This document shows, piece by piece, positions 9,258 through 19,760 of a DNA stretch of 64,000 nt. This DNA comes from Fistularia commersonii (Eukaryota; Chordata; Actinopteri; Syngnathiformes; Fistulariidae): assembly GCA_037954325.1 (NCBI GenBank), contig JBBMNZ010000054.1, forward strand, positions 137,501 through 201,500. Direction: 5' to 3'. Made by a program: the position numbers and the translations under genes. Each line of letters starts with the position of its first letter. Positions within the stretch are counted from its first letter, which is position 1. The notes below the pieces were generated by a model that made no database searches, had not been told where the DNA came from, and saw only the letters and a list, made by a program, of their open reading frames with translations.

Positions 9258-10772
9258 CCGTCTCTTCACCTCTTTTACGCACTCTCCGTTGCTCTGGACT
9301 GTTGACCCTAAGTACCTGAAATCCTCCAGCTTCTTGATCTCCACTCCCTGTAGCCTCACCGCTCCACCCGAGTTCCTCTTGTTCTCACACATATATTCTG
9401 TCTTGCTGCGACTAACTTTCATTCCTCTCCTTTCCAGAGCATACCTCCACCTCTCTAGATTTTCCTCTACCTGTTGTCTGCTCTCACTACAGATCACAAT
9501 GTCATCCGCAAACATCATGGTCCATGGGGATTCCTGTCTAACCTCATCTGTCAGCCTATCCATCACCATTGCGAACAAGAAGGGGCTCAGAGCTGATCCC
9601 TGATGGAGTCCCACCTCCACCTTGAACTTCTCGGTTACCCCTACAGCACACCGTACCAGTGTCTCACAGCTGGCATACATGTCCTGCACCAGTCTAACAT
9701 ACTTCTCTGCCACTCCAGACTTCCTCATACAATACCAGAGCTCCTCTCTTGGCAACCTGTCATATGCTTTTTCTAGGTCTACGAAAACGCAATGCAGCTC
9801 CCTCTGGCTTTCTCTGTACTTTTCTATTGGCATTCTCAACGCAAATACTGCATCTGTAGTACTCTTCCTAGGCATGAAGCCATACTGCTGTTCACAAATG
9901 CTGACTTCTGCTCTCAGTCTAGTTTCCACTACTCTTTCCCATAACTTCATTGTATGGCTCATCAACTTTATCCCTCTGTAGTTGCCACAATTCTGCACAT
10001 CCCCTTTATTCTTAAAAATAGGCACCATCACACTTTGTCTCCATTCTTCAGGCATCTCCTCACTCTCTAAGATCCTGTTGAATAATCTAGTCAGAAAATC
10101 TACCGCTGCCTCTCCTAGACACTTCCACACCTCCACAGGTATATCATCAGGACCAACTGCTTTTCCACTCTTCATCCTCTTCAATGCCTTCCTCACTTCA
10201 CTTTTACTCATTTTTGCTACTTTGTGGTCTACAATAATCACCTCTTCTACCCTTGCCTCTCTTTCATTTTCCACATTCATCAGCTCTTCAAAGTACTCTT
10301 TCCATCTTCCTGTCTCTCTTCTAGCATCCGTCAATACATTTCTCTCTCTGTCCTTTATCACCCGGACCTGCTGTACATCCTTTCCATCTTTATCTCTCTG
10401 TTTCGCCAACCTGTATAGATCATTTTCAGCCTCCTTACTATCCAACCGAGCATACAAGTCATCATAAGCCCTTTGTTTTGCCTTTGCTACCTCTATCTTT
10501 ACCTTTCGCCGCATCTCCCTGAACTCCTGTCTGTTCTCTTCAGTCCTCTCAGTATCTCACTTCTTCTTCGCGAACCATTTTCTCTGTATACACTCCTGCA
10601 CTTCCTCATTCCACCACCAAGTCTCCTTATCTACTTTCCTACCAGATGACACACCAAGTACTCTTCTACCTGTCTCCCTGATAACACTAGCTGTTGTTGT
10701 CCAATCATCTGGAAGCTCTCCCTGACAACCCAGACCCTTTCTCAACTCCTCCCTGAAAACCATGCAACACTC
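9258..10772 (-). pseudogene. RTE/BovB-type LINE reverse transcriptase, copy 1
   Basis: The - strand frame lacks the N-terminal endonuclease and starts in the linker before RT. Visible RT blocks are GKAVGPDDIPVEVWK, NYRGIKLMSHTMKLWERV, FVDLEKAYDR and the catalytic FADD in MMFADDIVI. The style matches the RTE/BovB clade. The 3' part is lost in the fusion to copia II at 9257. An in-frame TGA near 10557 separates the two open parts. The 5' junction at 10772 is the same as in the copies at 25025 and 45850, so these are duplicates of one insertion. Confidence 0.85.
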
Positions 10773-10800
10773 TGCTGCAATAATTAAATCATCTACCCAA
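10773..10800 (-). repeat. Copia II RT stub carrying the RTE target duplication
   Basis: 10773-10790 is the 18-bp target sequence (GATTTAATTATTGCAGCA on -). 10791-10800 continues the copia II RT coding for the VDD motif, then stops against repeat D. Confidence 0.8.
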
Positions 10801-11270
10801 AGCAAACCTTCTCCACGGCTCTAAACTCGTTCGTCGCCGCTACTTGTGGAACACCGGATGGCTTTCTCCCTCCGCTTCGTTACATTTTATGTCCGCTAGA
10901 TGGCGGCATCCGACTGTGCACAGCGCTTGGAGCTCCACCAGGCGATATGGCCGCTGTGTATGAGAGGAATAAACGAGTGGGGCCGTGAGTGCAATAAATC
11001 CCCCTCCACGTCTTACATGGATGTTATCACCCTGTTACTGTATTTTAACGATACCGCTGTTTTTTCGACCTCAATGTTAAGCCGATTTTTAAACATTAAA
11101 AAAACAGATTGCTCGATTCAGTGACACCGAGGCCGTGAGTGGAGGACTTATGGAGTCGACTCCTCCGCTTATTCATATGTGCATGTCTGGTGCTCCCGGA
11201 GCTTCACGCCGACGTCACGGGGATCCGTGTCCGAAGAAGGTGCACCTTGGCCGGTCTGCGGGGTCCTGTT
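10801..11270. repeat. Repeat D, copy a
   Basis: About 470 bp from GCAAACCTTCTCCACGG to the shared core (about 11167-11270), which resembles satellite A and repeat B. Its middle (about 11030-11100) resembles repeat C. It always lies between a copia III LTR stub and either an RTE tail or copia II. Its 123-codon frame is present in many copies but has no recognisable domain. Confidence 0.75.
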
Positions 11271-12469
11271 GACCGGAAGCTGAGACTGGCCCTTCGAAAT
11301 AACACGGAAAATAATTGAGAGCATATTTCTCAGTTGACAACGCCCCCACTTGCTCTCATATTATTGGTATCTTTGCCCATTTACATCAAAATAAAATACT
11401 CATGACCCAAACAACAACTTTGAAAAATTCAACAACTTAAACTGCGATGCAGGCTTTGTCATAACATCTGCCGGCATCTCTTGTGTTGGACAATACTGTA
11501 GGGCTACCTTTCCACATATTTTCTTTGTGACATCTTAACACACTCTTCTGACTGACATATTTTCTGGGTATTGATTTTGATCACTTTGGCCAAGTCCTTC
11601 ATTTTAAATCTAGCTGTAAGCATGATTTTCACCTCTTTCATTACTTCCTCATCACTCGCAGCTATGATTAAATCATCTACCCATATTATGATGATGACCT
11701 TGTCATTTTGGTTTTCTTTGACATAGACACAATGATCTGCTTCATTCTGAATAAAGTCATTGTCAATCAAGTAAGAATGGAGCATCAGATTCCAATGACG
11801 ACCTGCCTGTTTAAGGCCGTATAGTCACTTTTCAAGTTTACGCACCAGCTTCTGTTTTTTTACTTGTTACTTCATACCCTTCTGGTTGTTCTACACAGAG
11901 CTCACAATCTATGGGTGCATGAAGATAGGCTGTCTTTACATCCATTTGGTGTAGTAACAATTTTTCCTGAACTGATTTCTGCATAAACACCCTCACACTT
12001 GTCATATTTGCTGTTGGAGAAAATGTTTCCTCAAAATCCGTGCCATACTTTTGACTGTAGCCCTTAGCAAAATAACGAGCTTTATATTTGTTTGTGCCAT
12101 CTTCATTTCTATTTAGCGCATACGCCCAGCCCCCCCCCCCCCCCCCACTGCACACTTGCCTTGGGGTAGCTGTGTTAGGGTAAAAGTGTTGTTCTCTCTC
12201 AATGACTCCATCTCTTCGTCCATAGATTTCATCCACTTGTCAGCATTGAGGGAACTCCTTGCCTCTTTTTATGTCTGTGGGACACCACACGCCAGTCTAT
12301 AACAGTAGTCAATGTTAGTGAACACTTGGTCATCGTCAATAGCACTAATCACATAACCATTAAAGTAACTGGGCTTCTTTTTGGTTCTAGTTGATCGTCT
12401 CACATTGTCTGCACTGCTTGGCTGTGTCACACGGTCAGATACAGGGTTGCCCATTTCCAAGGTGTACAA
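11271..12469 (-). pseudogene. Copia family III RT and 3' end, copy with full RT palm
   Basis: On -: linker and RT (GVPQTFKEARSSLNADKW, FAKGYSQKYGTDFEETFSP, HQMDVKTAYLHAPI, IIWVDDLIIAAS), then a deletion joining RT (QRKYVER) to the last RNase H codons (QYCPTQEMPADV on a shifted frame), a purine tract (about 11341-11355) and the first about 69 bp of an LTR (11271-11339) like that at 19539-19760. Frameshifts near 11838 and 12240, the second next to a poly-C run, break it. At 12470 it abuts an RTE fragment. Confidence 0.85.
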
Positions 12470-12903
12470 AGGTGTACAAGACAGTGTTGAGCCCAGCGAT
12501 GATATATGAGCTAGAAACTGTTACAATGACCGAAAGATAGCAGGCAGAACTAGAGGTTGCAGATATGAGGATGATGAGGTTCTCTTTGGGAGTGACCAGG
12601 ATGGATAGGATCAGGAATGAGTCTATCAGAGGAACAGCACATGTTCGATGTTTTGGAGAGAAGGTCAGAGAAGCCAGACCGAGATGGTTCGGTCATGTAC
12701 AGAGGAGGGATAGAGAATATATTGGTAGACGGATGCTGGAATTGGAGCTGCAAGGCAAGAGGTCTCGAGGAAGACCAAAGAGAGGATTTATGGACGTGGT
12801 GAGAGAGGAGATGAAGGCAGTTGGTGTGAGAGAGGAGGATACGGAGAATAGGGTTAGATGGAGAAAGTTGACTCGCTGTGGCCACACCTGACAGGAAAAG
12901 ACA
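12470..12903 (+). pseudogene. RTE LINE C-terminus and 3' end
   Basis: Starts at AAAGGTGTACAAGACAGTG and encodes the RTE C-terminal region (LGVTRMDRIRNE, RWFGHVQRRDREYIGRR, GRPKRGFMDVVRE) up to the GGCCACACCTGAC tail. The copia III/RTE junction carries the near-duplicate AAGGTGTACAAAGGTGTAC. Confidence 0.82.
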
Positions 12904-13011
12904 AAAGAAGAAGAAGAAGAAGAAGAAGAAGAAGAAGAAGAAGAAGAAGAAGAAGAAGAAGAAGAAGAAGAAGAAGAAGAAGAAGAAGAAGAAGAAGAGA
13001 AAAAGAAGAAG

Positions 13012-13041
<30 letters not shown>
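12904..13041 (+). repeat. (GAA)n tract from the RTE 3' tail
   Basis: About 138 bp of GAA/AAG repeats with one interruption, directly after the RTE 3' end. It is the longest of several GAA tracts at equivalent places. The poly-Lys, poly-Glu, poly-Arg and poly-Ser frames over it are artefacts. Confidence 0.9.
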
Positions 13042-13046
<5 letters not shown>

Positions 13047-13530
13047 AAGAGAGGGTGGGGGGGAAGCAAACCTTCACGGCTCTAAGCTCGTTCGTCGCCG
13101 CTACTTGGGGAACACTGGATGGCTTTCTCCCTCCACTTCGTTACATTTTATGGCCGCTAGATGGCGGCATCCGACTGTGCACAGCGCTTGAAGCCCCACC
13201 AGGTGATCTGGCAGCTGTGTATGAGAGGAATAAACGAGTGGGGCCGTGAGTGCAATAAATCCCCCTCCACTTCTTACATGGATGTTATCACCCTGTTACT
13301 GTATTTTAACGATACCGCTGTGTTTTCCACCTCAATGTTAAGCCGATTTTTAAACATTAAAAACCAAATTGCTTCATTCAGTGACACCGAGGCCGTGAGT
13401 GGAGGACTTATGGAGTCGACTCCTCCGCTTATTCATACGTGCATGTCTGGTGCTCCCGGAGCTTCACGCCGACGTCACGGGGATCCGTGTCCGAAGAAGG
13501 TGCACCTTGGCCGGTCTGCGGGGTCCTGTT
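13042..13530. repeat. Repeat D, copy b
   Basis: Follows the GAA tract through AAGAAAGAGAGGGTGGGG, then matches copy a. A 3-bp loss and minor changes lie near 13078. Confidence 0.75.
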
Positions 13531-14574
13531 GACCGGAAGCTGAGACTGGCCCTTCGAAATAACACGGAAAATAATTGAGAGCATATTTCTCAGTTGACAA
13601 CGCCCCCACTTGCTCTCATATTATTGGTATCTTTGCCCATTTACATCAAAATAAAATACTCATGACCCAAACAACAACTTTGAAAAATTCAACAACTTAA
13701 ACTGCGATGCAGGCTTTGTCATAACATCTGCCGGCATCTCTTGTGTTGGACAATACTGTAGGGCTACCTTTCCACATATTTTCTTTGTGACATCTTAACA
13801 CACTCTTCTGACTGACATATTTTCTGGGTATTGATTTTGATCACTTTGGCCAAGTCCTTCATTTTAAATCTAGCTGTAAGCATGATTTTCACCTCTTTCA
13901 TTACTTCCTCATCACTCGCAGCTATGATTAAATCATCTACCCATATTATGATGATGACCTTGTCATTTTGGTTTTCTTTGACATAGACACAATGATCTGC
14001 TTCATTCTGAATAAAGTCGTTGTCAATCAAGTAAGAATGGAGCATCAGATTCCAATGACGACCTGCCAAATTTTCCTGAACTGATTTCTGCATGAACACC
14101 CTCACACTTGTCACATTTGCTGTTGGAGAAAATGTTTCCTCAAAATCCGTGCCATACTTTTGACTGTAGCCCTTAGCAAAATAACGAGCTTTATATTTGT
14201 TTGTGCCAACTTCATTTCTTTTTAGCGCATACACCCACAACCCCCACCCCCACTGCACACTTGCCTTGGGGTAGCTGTGTTAGGGTCAAAGTGTTGTTCT
14301 CTCTCAATGACTCCATCTCGTCGTCCATAGATTTCATCCACTTGTCAGCATTGAGGGAACTCCTTGCCTCTTTAAATGTCTGTGGGACACCACACGCCAG
14401 TCTATAACAGTAGTCAATGTTAGTGAACACTTGGTCATCGTCAATAGCACTAGTCACATAACCATTAAAGTAACTGGGCTTCTTTTTGGTTCTAGTTGAT
14501 CGTCTCACATTGTCTGCACTGCTTGGCTGTGTCACACGGTCAGATACGGGGCTGCCCATTTCCAAGGTGTACAA
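13531..14574 (-). pseudogene. Copia family III RT, internally deleted type, copy 1
   Basis: LTR stub 13531-13599, RNase H end, then RT. Compared with 27257-28387 it lacks 50 codons (150 bp, in frame) between SVQEN and AGRHW, including the first RT catalytic Asp (the VDVK-type motif). WVDDL is kept. A frameshift near 14230, at a C-rich tract, splits the frame. Confidence 0.85.
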
Positions 14575-14664
14575 AGGTGTACAAGACAGTGGTGAGACCA
14601 GCGATGATGTATGGACTAGAAACTGTAGAAGAAGAAGAAGAAGAAGAAGAAGAAGAAGAAGAAG

Positions 14665-14694
<30 letters not shown>
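14575..14694 (+). mobile_element. RTE stub with (GAA)n tract
   Basis: About 50 bp of RTE (GTGTACAAGACAGTGG to GAAACTGT) joined directly to GAA repeats (14627-14694). About 350-400 bp present at 12520-12903 is deleted. Confidence 0.8.
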
Positions 14695-14695
<1 letters not shown>

Positions 14696-14820
14696 TAGAA
14701 AGAGAGGGTGGGGGGGAAGCAAACCTTCTCCACGGCTCTAAACTCGTTCGTCGCCGCTACTCGGGGAACACCGGATGGCTTTCTCCCTCCGCTTCGTTAC
14801 ATTTTATGGCCGCTAGATGA
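14695..14820. repeat. Repeat D fragment
   Basis: Only the first 100 bp or so of repeat D, ending at TTTATGGCCGCTAGATG where it meets the ATC tract of copia III. Confidence 0.75.
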
Positions 14821-14833
14821 AGATCATCATCAA

Positions 14834-14875
<42 letters not shown>

Positions 14876-16640
14876 GATCTGAGCTCATCTCTGTCTGGGT
14901 TTGTTGCTCTGGAGATGGGTTTGTCACAAATTTTAGCAGTCTGTGTTTTTAGTACTCTTTCACTATTTGGATAATATACAAAATAAGCTGGACTATTTTT
15001 GGCATATCCAATGAAAACTCCCTTCTCACCTCTTGAGTCAAGTTTCTTTTTGTTGTGCTTGTATGCATAGCACACAGCACCAAACTTTTGCATTTGTGAC
15101 ACATTTGGTTTCTTTCCCGTCAACATAAAGTAAGCCGTCTGCTTTGTCCGATTATTAAAGCATCAGTTCCTGACCACCGCTGCTGTCTGCACTGCATGGG
15201 TCCACAATGTTTTGGGTAGGTTGCTTCCTAGTAACATGCACCATGCCATGTCGAATAAAGTCCTCCAGTTTCTCTTTGCTTTCCCGTTTTGGTGTGGTGA
15301 GTATGGCGCTGACGTTTCATGTCTAACACCCCGTTTAGTCATTAGTCCTTGGTACTCTTTTGACATAAACTCAGTACAATTGTCAGATCTCATACACTTA
15401 ATCTTCCCATAAGGGGCAGTGTGTGCTAAGAATCTCTCTGTGGCACTCACTGTACCACTCTTTTGTTTGAGAAAGTACACAAAAATTGTGTTGGAATAAT
15501 CATCAGTAAACGACAATGCAAATCTGTGTCCATCTATAGATATGGGATCTACTGGCCCTGCCAGATCTGTATGCACTAAATCAAACACCTTTGTTGCTCT
15601 TGCATCAGGCTCTCTGTTTCTGATCTGCACAAACTTCCCTTGAATACACACTTCACATGGTGATACAGGTTTTTCAGTTTTCCCTTTGATTACCATACCA
15701 TCAATCACTTTTGTCAACTTTTGTACATCGCTCTAATTACAATGGCCGAAAATTTCATGCCATGTTTGTAAATCAAAACACCCTTTGCATTTGTCATTAC
15801 TTTCATCTGCTGTAGATAGGTAGTAAAGTGTGTTCTGCACATGAATAGGAAATACAGTACCGTCACTCATTTTGACTATGTCTTTTCCTTCATTGAAGAT
15901 TACCGTTGCTCCGTTTGCTGTGGCGGCCATCACAGAAAAAATGTCCTGTGGACAGGAAGGGATGAACATTGCGTTTCTCAGTGGTGCTGTGTGGTGACGT
16001 CCTCTGCTGTCTATGAGGATCACCTCTGCCTCTCCCCGCTGCTTCGCCACGCCTTGACACTTGGTCGCGTCTGCCAGCTCAACATGGTGTGTGTCAGCTC
16101 TGAACGTCACTGAAAAACACGGAAGTCAGCAAATTTGAGCTTTTCTTCACTTTGAGTCACATGAACTGCAAATGGTTTGAACGATTCTGGAAGTCCCTTT
16201 AGCACCATAGCTATGAGAAGATCATCACTCATGACTTCCTCTGCATTTCTTAGCACCGTGATTATAGTCTCTGCCCTAATCACAAAGTCTGTTACGCTTT
16301 CATTGCTTCCTTTCTGCAGTTTTGTCAGGTCAGTATACAGGTTTATAATGCCAGGCTTCCCTTTACCTGCGTAATACTCTCGTAGCATCTTCAGTGCCTT
16401 TCTCCCATCATCTGCAGCTTCGCGCATGACCAGGCCTAGACTTTTGTCATCTAAAAACTGGATCGGTTCGGCATGGGCCATTTCATTCTGCTCCTTGTCC
16501 TTCGCCTCCTCGTCATCGTCATCAAATTCTGGAGTTTCACTCAGAATTGTGTCTTTGAGCCCCTGTAGCCGCATGCAGGTCAAGCATTTAGTCTCCCAGA
16601 GTTCATACTGCTTCTCATCTTCCACACCGAGACAGTCTCT
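14821..16640 (-). pseudogene. Copia family III integrase, protease region and Gag, copy 1
   Basis: Read on - from 16640: Gag (QYELWETK, LDDKSLGLVMREAADDGRKA, DLLIAMVLKGLPESFKPF); a deletion removing the zinc knuckle and protease active site; the protease tail and pre-integrase region; then integrase (HTDLAGPVDP, FTDDYSN, RSDN). In this copy the third catalytic residue reads Lys in NGKAKRNW, whereas the copy at 31043-31594 keeps Glu. A stop and small frameshifts separate the blocks. At the low end an ATC tract (about 14823-14873) encodes poly-Asp on -. Confidence 0.87.
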
Positions 16641-16664
16641 GGTGGCGATTGGTAAATGTAACGG

Positions 16665-18083
16665 CAGGAGACCAAACTGATTGTTATGTTTGTACGGTAA
16701 TGCCAATATCAATGTCTCATAACCCGACTATACAACCTCATCCAATTAACCAAAGTGAGACCTTGTCTATAATATGGGTATATTCCCAAGGATTGAGTCA
16801 GAGATTTGGAATTTTTCAGAATATAACAAATACCTCAGTCCTTCCTTTTCTGCCTTACGATCCATCCAAATGGCGATTACCAGCTGATTATTCTATGGTA
16901 ACCAATAAAACTGTCATTGAGGGATTCACTCTAATGACAATACAAAAGACACCACCATTTTGTATGAAACGACAGTGTGGTAAGAAAGAGCATTATCTAG
17001 GCCAACTACAGTGTGACACTGTGCTAGATATGGAAACGGATAGACCGGTTAGGAAAACCTATGACTACTATAATAATAGTATATGTGAGGTTGGAAAGTG
17101 GGGAATGGGCGTGTGTGCCATGAATCTGACAGCCCTCAAGCCATTATTGGGCATTGAAACAAACCTCACCAAATCTGGTATACCACCATGGAGGATTTTT
17201 GCATTCCCACACAAATACGGTTATCCATACATGCCCAAAAACACATGTATGGATTTGTGGCAAACGAGCATTTCTGTATCTGCCTGAACATTGGTGTGGC
17301 ACATGCTATTTGGCCCGATTAGGAAGTGCTATGACTTTTATACCAGAGCATAACATGACTCATAGTGTACAACTCATTAGGCCTATGGGACATGAACGTA
17401 GTCGAAGAGCCTTGATAAGTGACTCTAGAGGAATACTTATGACAATGTTCCCTAACTATGGTGTAGCCTACTCGGGACATCGAATGAATGAGGTCTGGGC
17501 GACATTACAGAACCTAACGTCAAGGGTTCTAGAATTGAATGGACTGATACAAAACAATCCAGAGACTATGGCTATGAAAGAAATGCTTTTACAAAATCGT
17601 GTGGCTTTAGATATTGTCTTAGCCAAGGAAGGTGGTGTATGTGCGATAATAGGACAACAATGTTGCACATATATCCCAGACACGCGAGACAATTTCACAG
17701 TAATTCATGACAAATTGACGACATTAAAGAACCAACTAGAGGGTAAAGAGGACAGTGATACTTTAATGTCGTTTTTACAGTTTGACCCTCTTGGATGGAT
17801 CATCAACGGAACTTGGTGGCAAATACTTTTAAAGTGCCTTACACCTGTGATTGTGATTCTTATTTTGTTTTGTTTATTTACTATGTGCGTTATTCCTTGT
17901 TTGAGAAGCATGATTGCTAAAATGGCTTCCGCAGCCTTTGTCCAGATGGCAATAGTAGCAGTGCAGACCCAACCAAGGACTCACTACACTGGACAGATAC
18001 ATGAGCAACTGCCTATAAGTGATTCAGAAAAAGAAAATGATAACAATTTGACTGTGGAGGACGACGACCATGATGTTGTATGA
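16665..18083 (+). pseudogene. Endogenous retrovirus gamma-type envelope, copy 1
   Basis: Open in two frames that change near 17265, so the gene is frameshifted; the same break is in the copy at 32542-33960. The first frame has a CXXC motif (CYVC) near the start, as in gamma-type surface subunits, and NXS/T sites. In the second frame, numbered from 17154, there is a furin-type site RSRR at residues 82-85, a CX6CC motif (C163, C170-C171) in the conserved transmembrane-subunit region, and a membrane segment at about 221-250. No signal peptide is seen and no retroviral gag or pol accompanies it. The 5' edge meets copia III Gag head to head. Confidence 0.88.
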
Positions 18084-18267
18084 AGTGTTATCTGTAAACT
18101 ATGTACCAACATGGCATGATGATGCTGAAGAGTTTAACATTGTTCGGAGTCTCATAAACAGGAGAGAATTGTTAGAGTTTACTCTCTATTTCTATAACTA
18201 TGTTATTTCGACTACTCACATGAAGTTAGCCAGACATGCTAGAGCACAAAAGACCTTTGTCCTCTAA
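18070..18267 (+). other. Small open frame overlapping the env end
   Basis: 65 codons from ATG, overlapping the last codons of env in another frame; conserved in the copy at 33947-34144. I recognise no domain. It could be a real small retroviral frame or chance; duplication alone explains the conservation. Confidence 0.3.
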
Positions 18268-18640
18268 CAAGAGTTGGGCCCTCCAAGATATTCCAATGGT
18301 CGTAAACATCTTTAGATAAGAACCTACCCCCCCGTAAACGTAAATCTAAACGAGGATAAACACTTCTGGAGAGAAACCTGACCACCCCTGTATATCATCC
18401 TGGACAACTTCACATATGCATGAACTATACTATACAATGAATGTTGTTATGTAAATAAACACTTTCACACAATAACAAGCCGAGCAAGGAGGAACTCGGG
18501 GGGATTCTCTGGATCTTGGCTCCAAAGAGCGCGCTGAGTCTCCCCCTCTGCAGAGCACAAAAGAATAGTCGCTTGTCTGTGTTATTTCTTATGATAACCT
18601 CAGTCTCCTCTTTACAGGTTTTACCTTAGACCAGCATGAA
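18268..18640 (+). repeat. Probable retroviral LTR or 3' region
   Basis: Non-coding DNA downstream of env. It contains AAATAAAC (about 18452), a GC-rich stretch from GCCGAGCAAGG that could be R/U5, and ends TCCTCTTTACA near 18616. The left LTR boundary and any target duplication could not be fixed, so the LTR call is inferred from position. Confidence 0.5.
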
Positions 18641-19440
18641 TTAGAATTACTCTCTAATAGCCGCGAGTGGAGCATCTACCTGCATGTCCAGAAGCTTCCT
18701 GTTCAGCAGGGCAGGTCGAATGGTGTTAAAAGCACTGGAGAAGTCAAAGAACATGACTCTCACAGTGCTTCCTGCCTCCTCCAGGTGTGTGTAGATTCTG
18801 TGCAGCAGGAAGATGATGGCGTCTTCCACTCCTATCCGTGGGTGGTATGCGAACCGCAGGGGGTCCAGCGAAGGTCCGACGACTGTGCCAAGGTGCCTCA
18901 GGACGAGCCTCTCCAGCGACTTCATGACGTGTGATGTCAGCGCCACCGGTCTGTAGTCGCTGTGTCTGCTGGGATGCTTCACCTCGGGCGCTGGAACCAG
19001 GCATGAGGTTTTCCACCGGTCGGGGACAACCATCTGGGTCAGGCTCAGGTTGAAGAGATGTGAGAAGATCCCACACAGCTGAGAGGCACATCCTTTCAGC
19101 ACTCTGGGGCTGAGGCCGTCAGGGCCAGCAGCTTTCCTGGGACGAAGGCGGCTGAACTCTCTTCCCACCTCCTCAGCGGTGAAGGCAACAGGAGGGGGTG
19201 GAGAGAGTCCCAGTGGGGGGCAGGACGGCTGAGGTGTAAACGAGACATCGTCCAGGGAAGCAGAAGAGGTGCGTGGGGGAGGGGGAAAGCTCCTTAAAGT
19301 GAGGGGTGAGGGCACGGGGGAAGGAAAGTCCTGAGAGGAGCTGGGGGGAGGGTGGGCGGAGGCACCTTCATCAAATCTGTTAAAAAACAGGTTTAGTTTG
19401 TTTGCCTCCTGCAAGTCTCCTTCCATCATCTGGCTTGCTT
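18641..19440 (-). pseudogene. CR1/L2/Rex-like LINE reverse transcriptase fragment, copy 1
   Basis: On - the open frame (18647-19429) shows a non-LTR RT N-terminal half: GPDGLSPRVLK, then DYRPVALTSHVMKSLERLV, and the first catalytic block MFFDFSSAFNTI. The YVDD-type block, thumb and 3' end are missing because the fragment stops at the retroviral LTR-like DNA. The 5' end is fused to a copia III leader. The clade is judged from motif style. Confidence 0.78.
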
Positions 19441-19523
19441 GTTTTCCATGGCCAGTGATGAGTTTGCAGTATCGTCGCTCTTCTCAGCGGCTCCAAACTG
19501 TCTTCAGCCGTCTTTGGGGGTTT
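19441..19523 (-). other. Copia family III leader
   Basis: Sequence between PBS and LINE fusion. It holds an ATG (GCCATGGAAAACAAGC on -) downstream of the PBS that may be the Gag start of this family. Confidence 0.5.
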
Positions 19524-19538
19524 CCTGGGCCCATAACC
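19524..19538 (-). promoter_or_regulatory. Primer-binding site, copia family III, copy 1
   Basis: On - GGTTATGGGCCCAGG follows the LTR directly and is complementary over its first 14 bases to the initiator tRNA-Met anticodon arm. Confidence 0.85.
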
Positions 19539-19760
19539 TGTTATCAGAGGTTATCTGTGCAGTAGATCTGCGTGCTACCCCTCAATACCGACTGGGTCTT
19601 TTACGGAGGAATAATATGTGTGACACGCCTCTTGTTTTACAGAACTGGAAGAAGTTGAGTTTATTTTCAAGCAAATAAAAACACTACGGACAGACCGGAA
19701 GCTGGGACTGGCCATTCAAAATAAAAGGGAAATAACTGAGAGCATATTTCTCAGATAACA
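19539..19760 (-). repeat. 222-bp LTR of copia family III (5' LTR), copy 1
   Basis: On - TGTTATCTGAG at 19760 to TCTGATAACA at 19539, with 7-bp inverted termini TGTTATC/GATAACA. AATAAA occurs inside. It lies in L1 sequence on its upstream side. Assignment to family III rests on the first about 69 bp, which match the LTR stubs after copia III 3' ends. Confidence 0.82.

Noticed and set aside
9169..10467. Plus-strand open frames of 119-161 codons
   Set aside because: Antisense shadows of the RTE reverse transcriptase; the same shadows appear opposite the copies at 23.4 and 46 kb.
10900..11124. Conserved 74-123 codon frame in repeat D
   Set aside because: Present in every repeat D copy but without any recognisable domain, and unchanged copies follow from recent duplication; I do not call it a gene.
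12550..13077. Poly-Phe, poly-Lys, poly-Glu, poly-Arg and poly-Ser frames over GAA tracts
   Set aside because: Products of the GAA/TTC microsatellite read in different frames.
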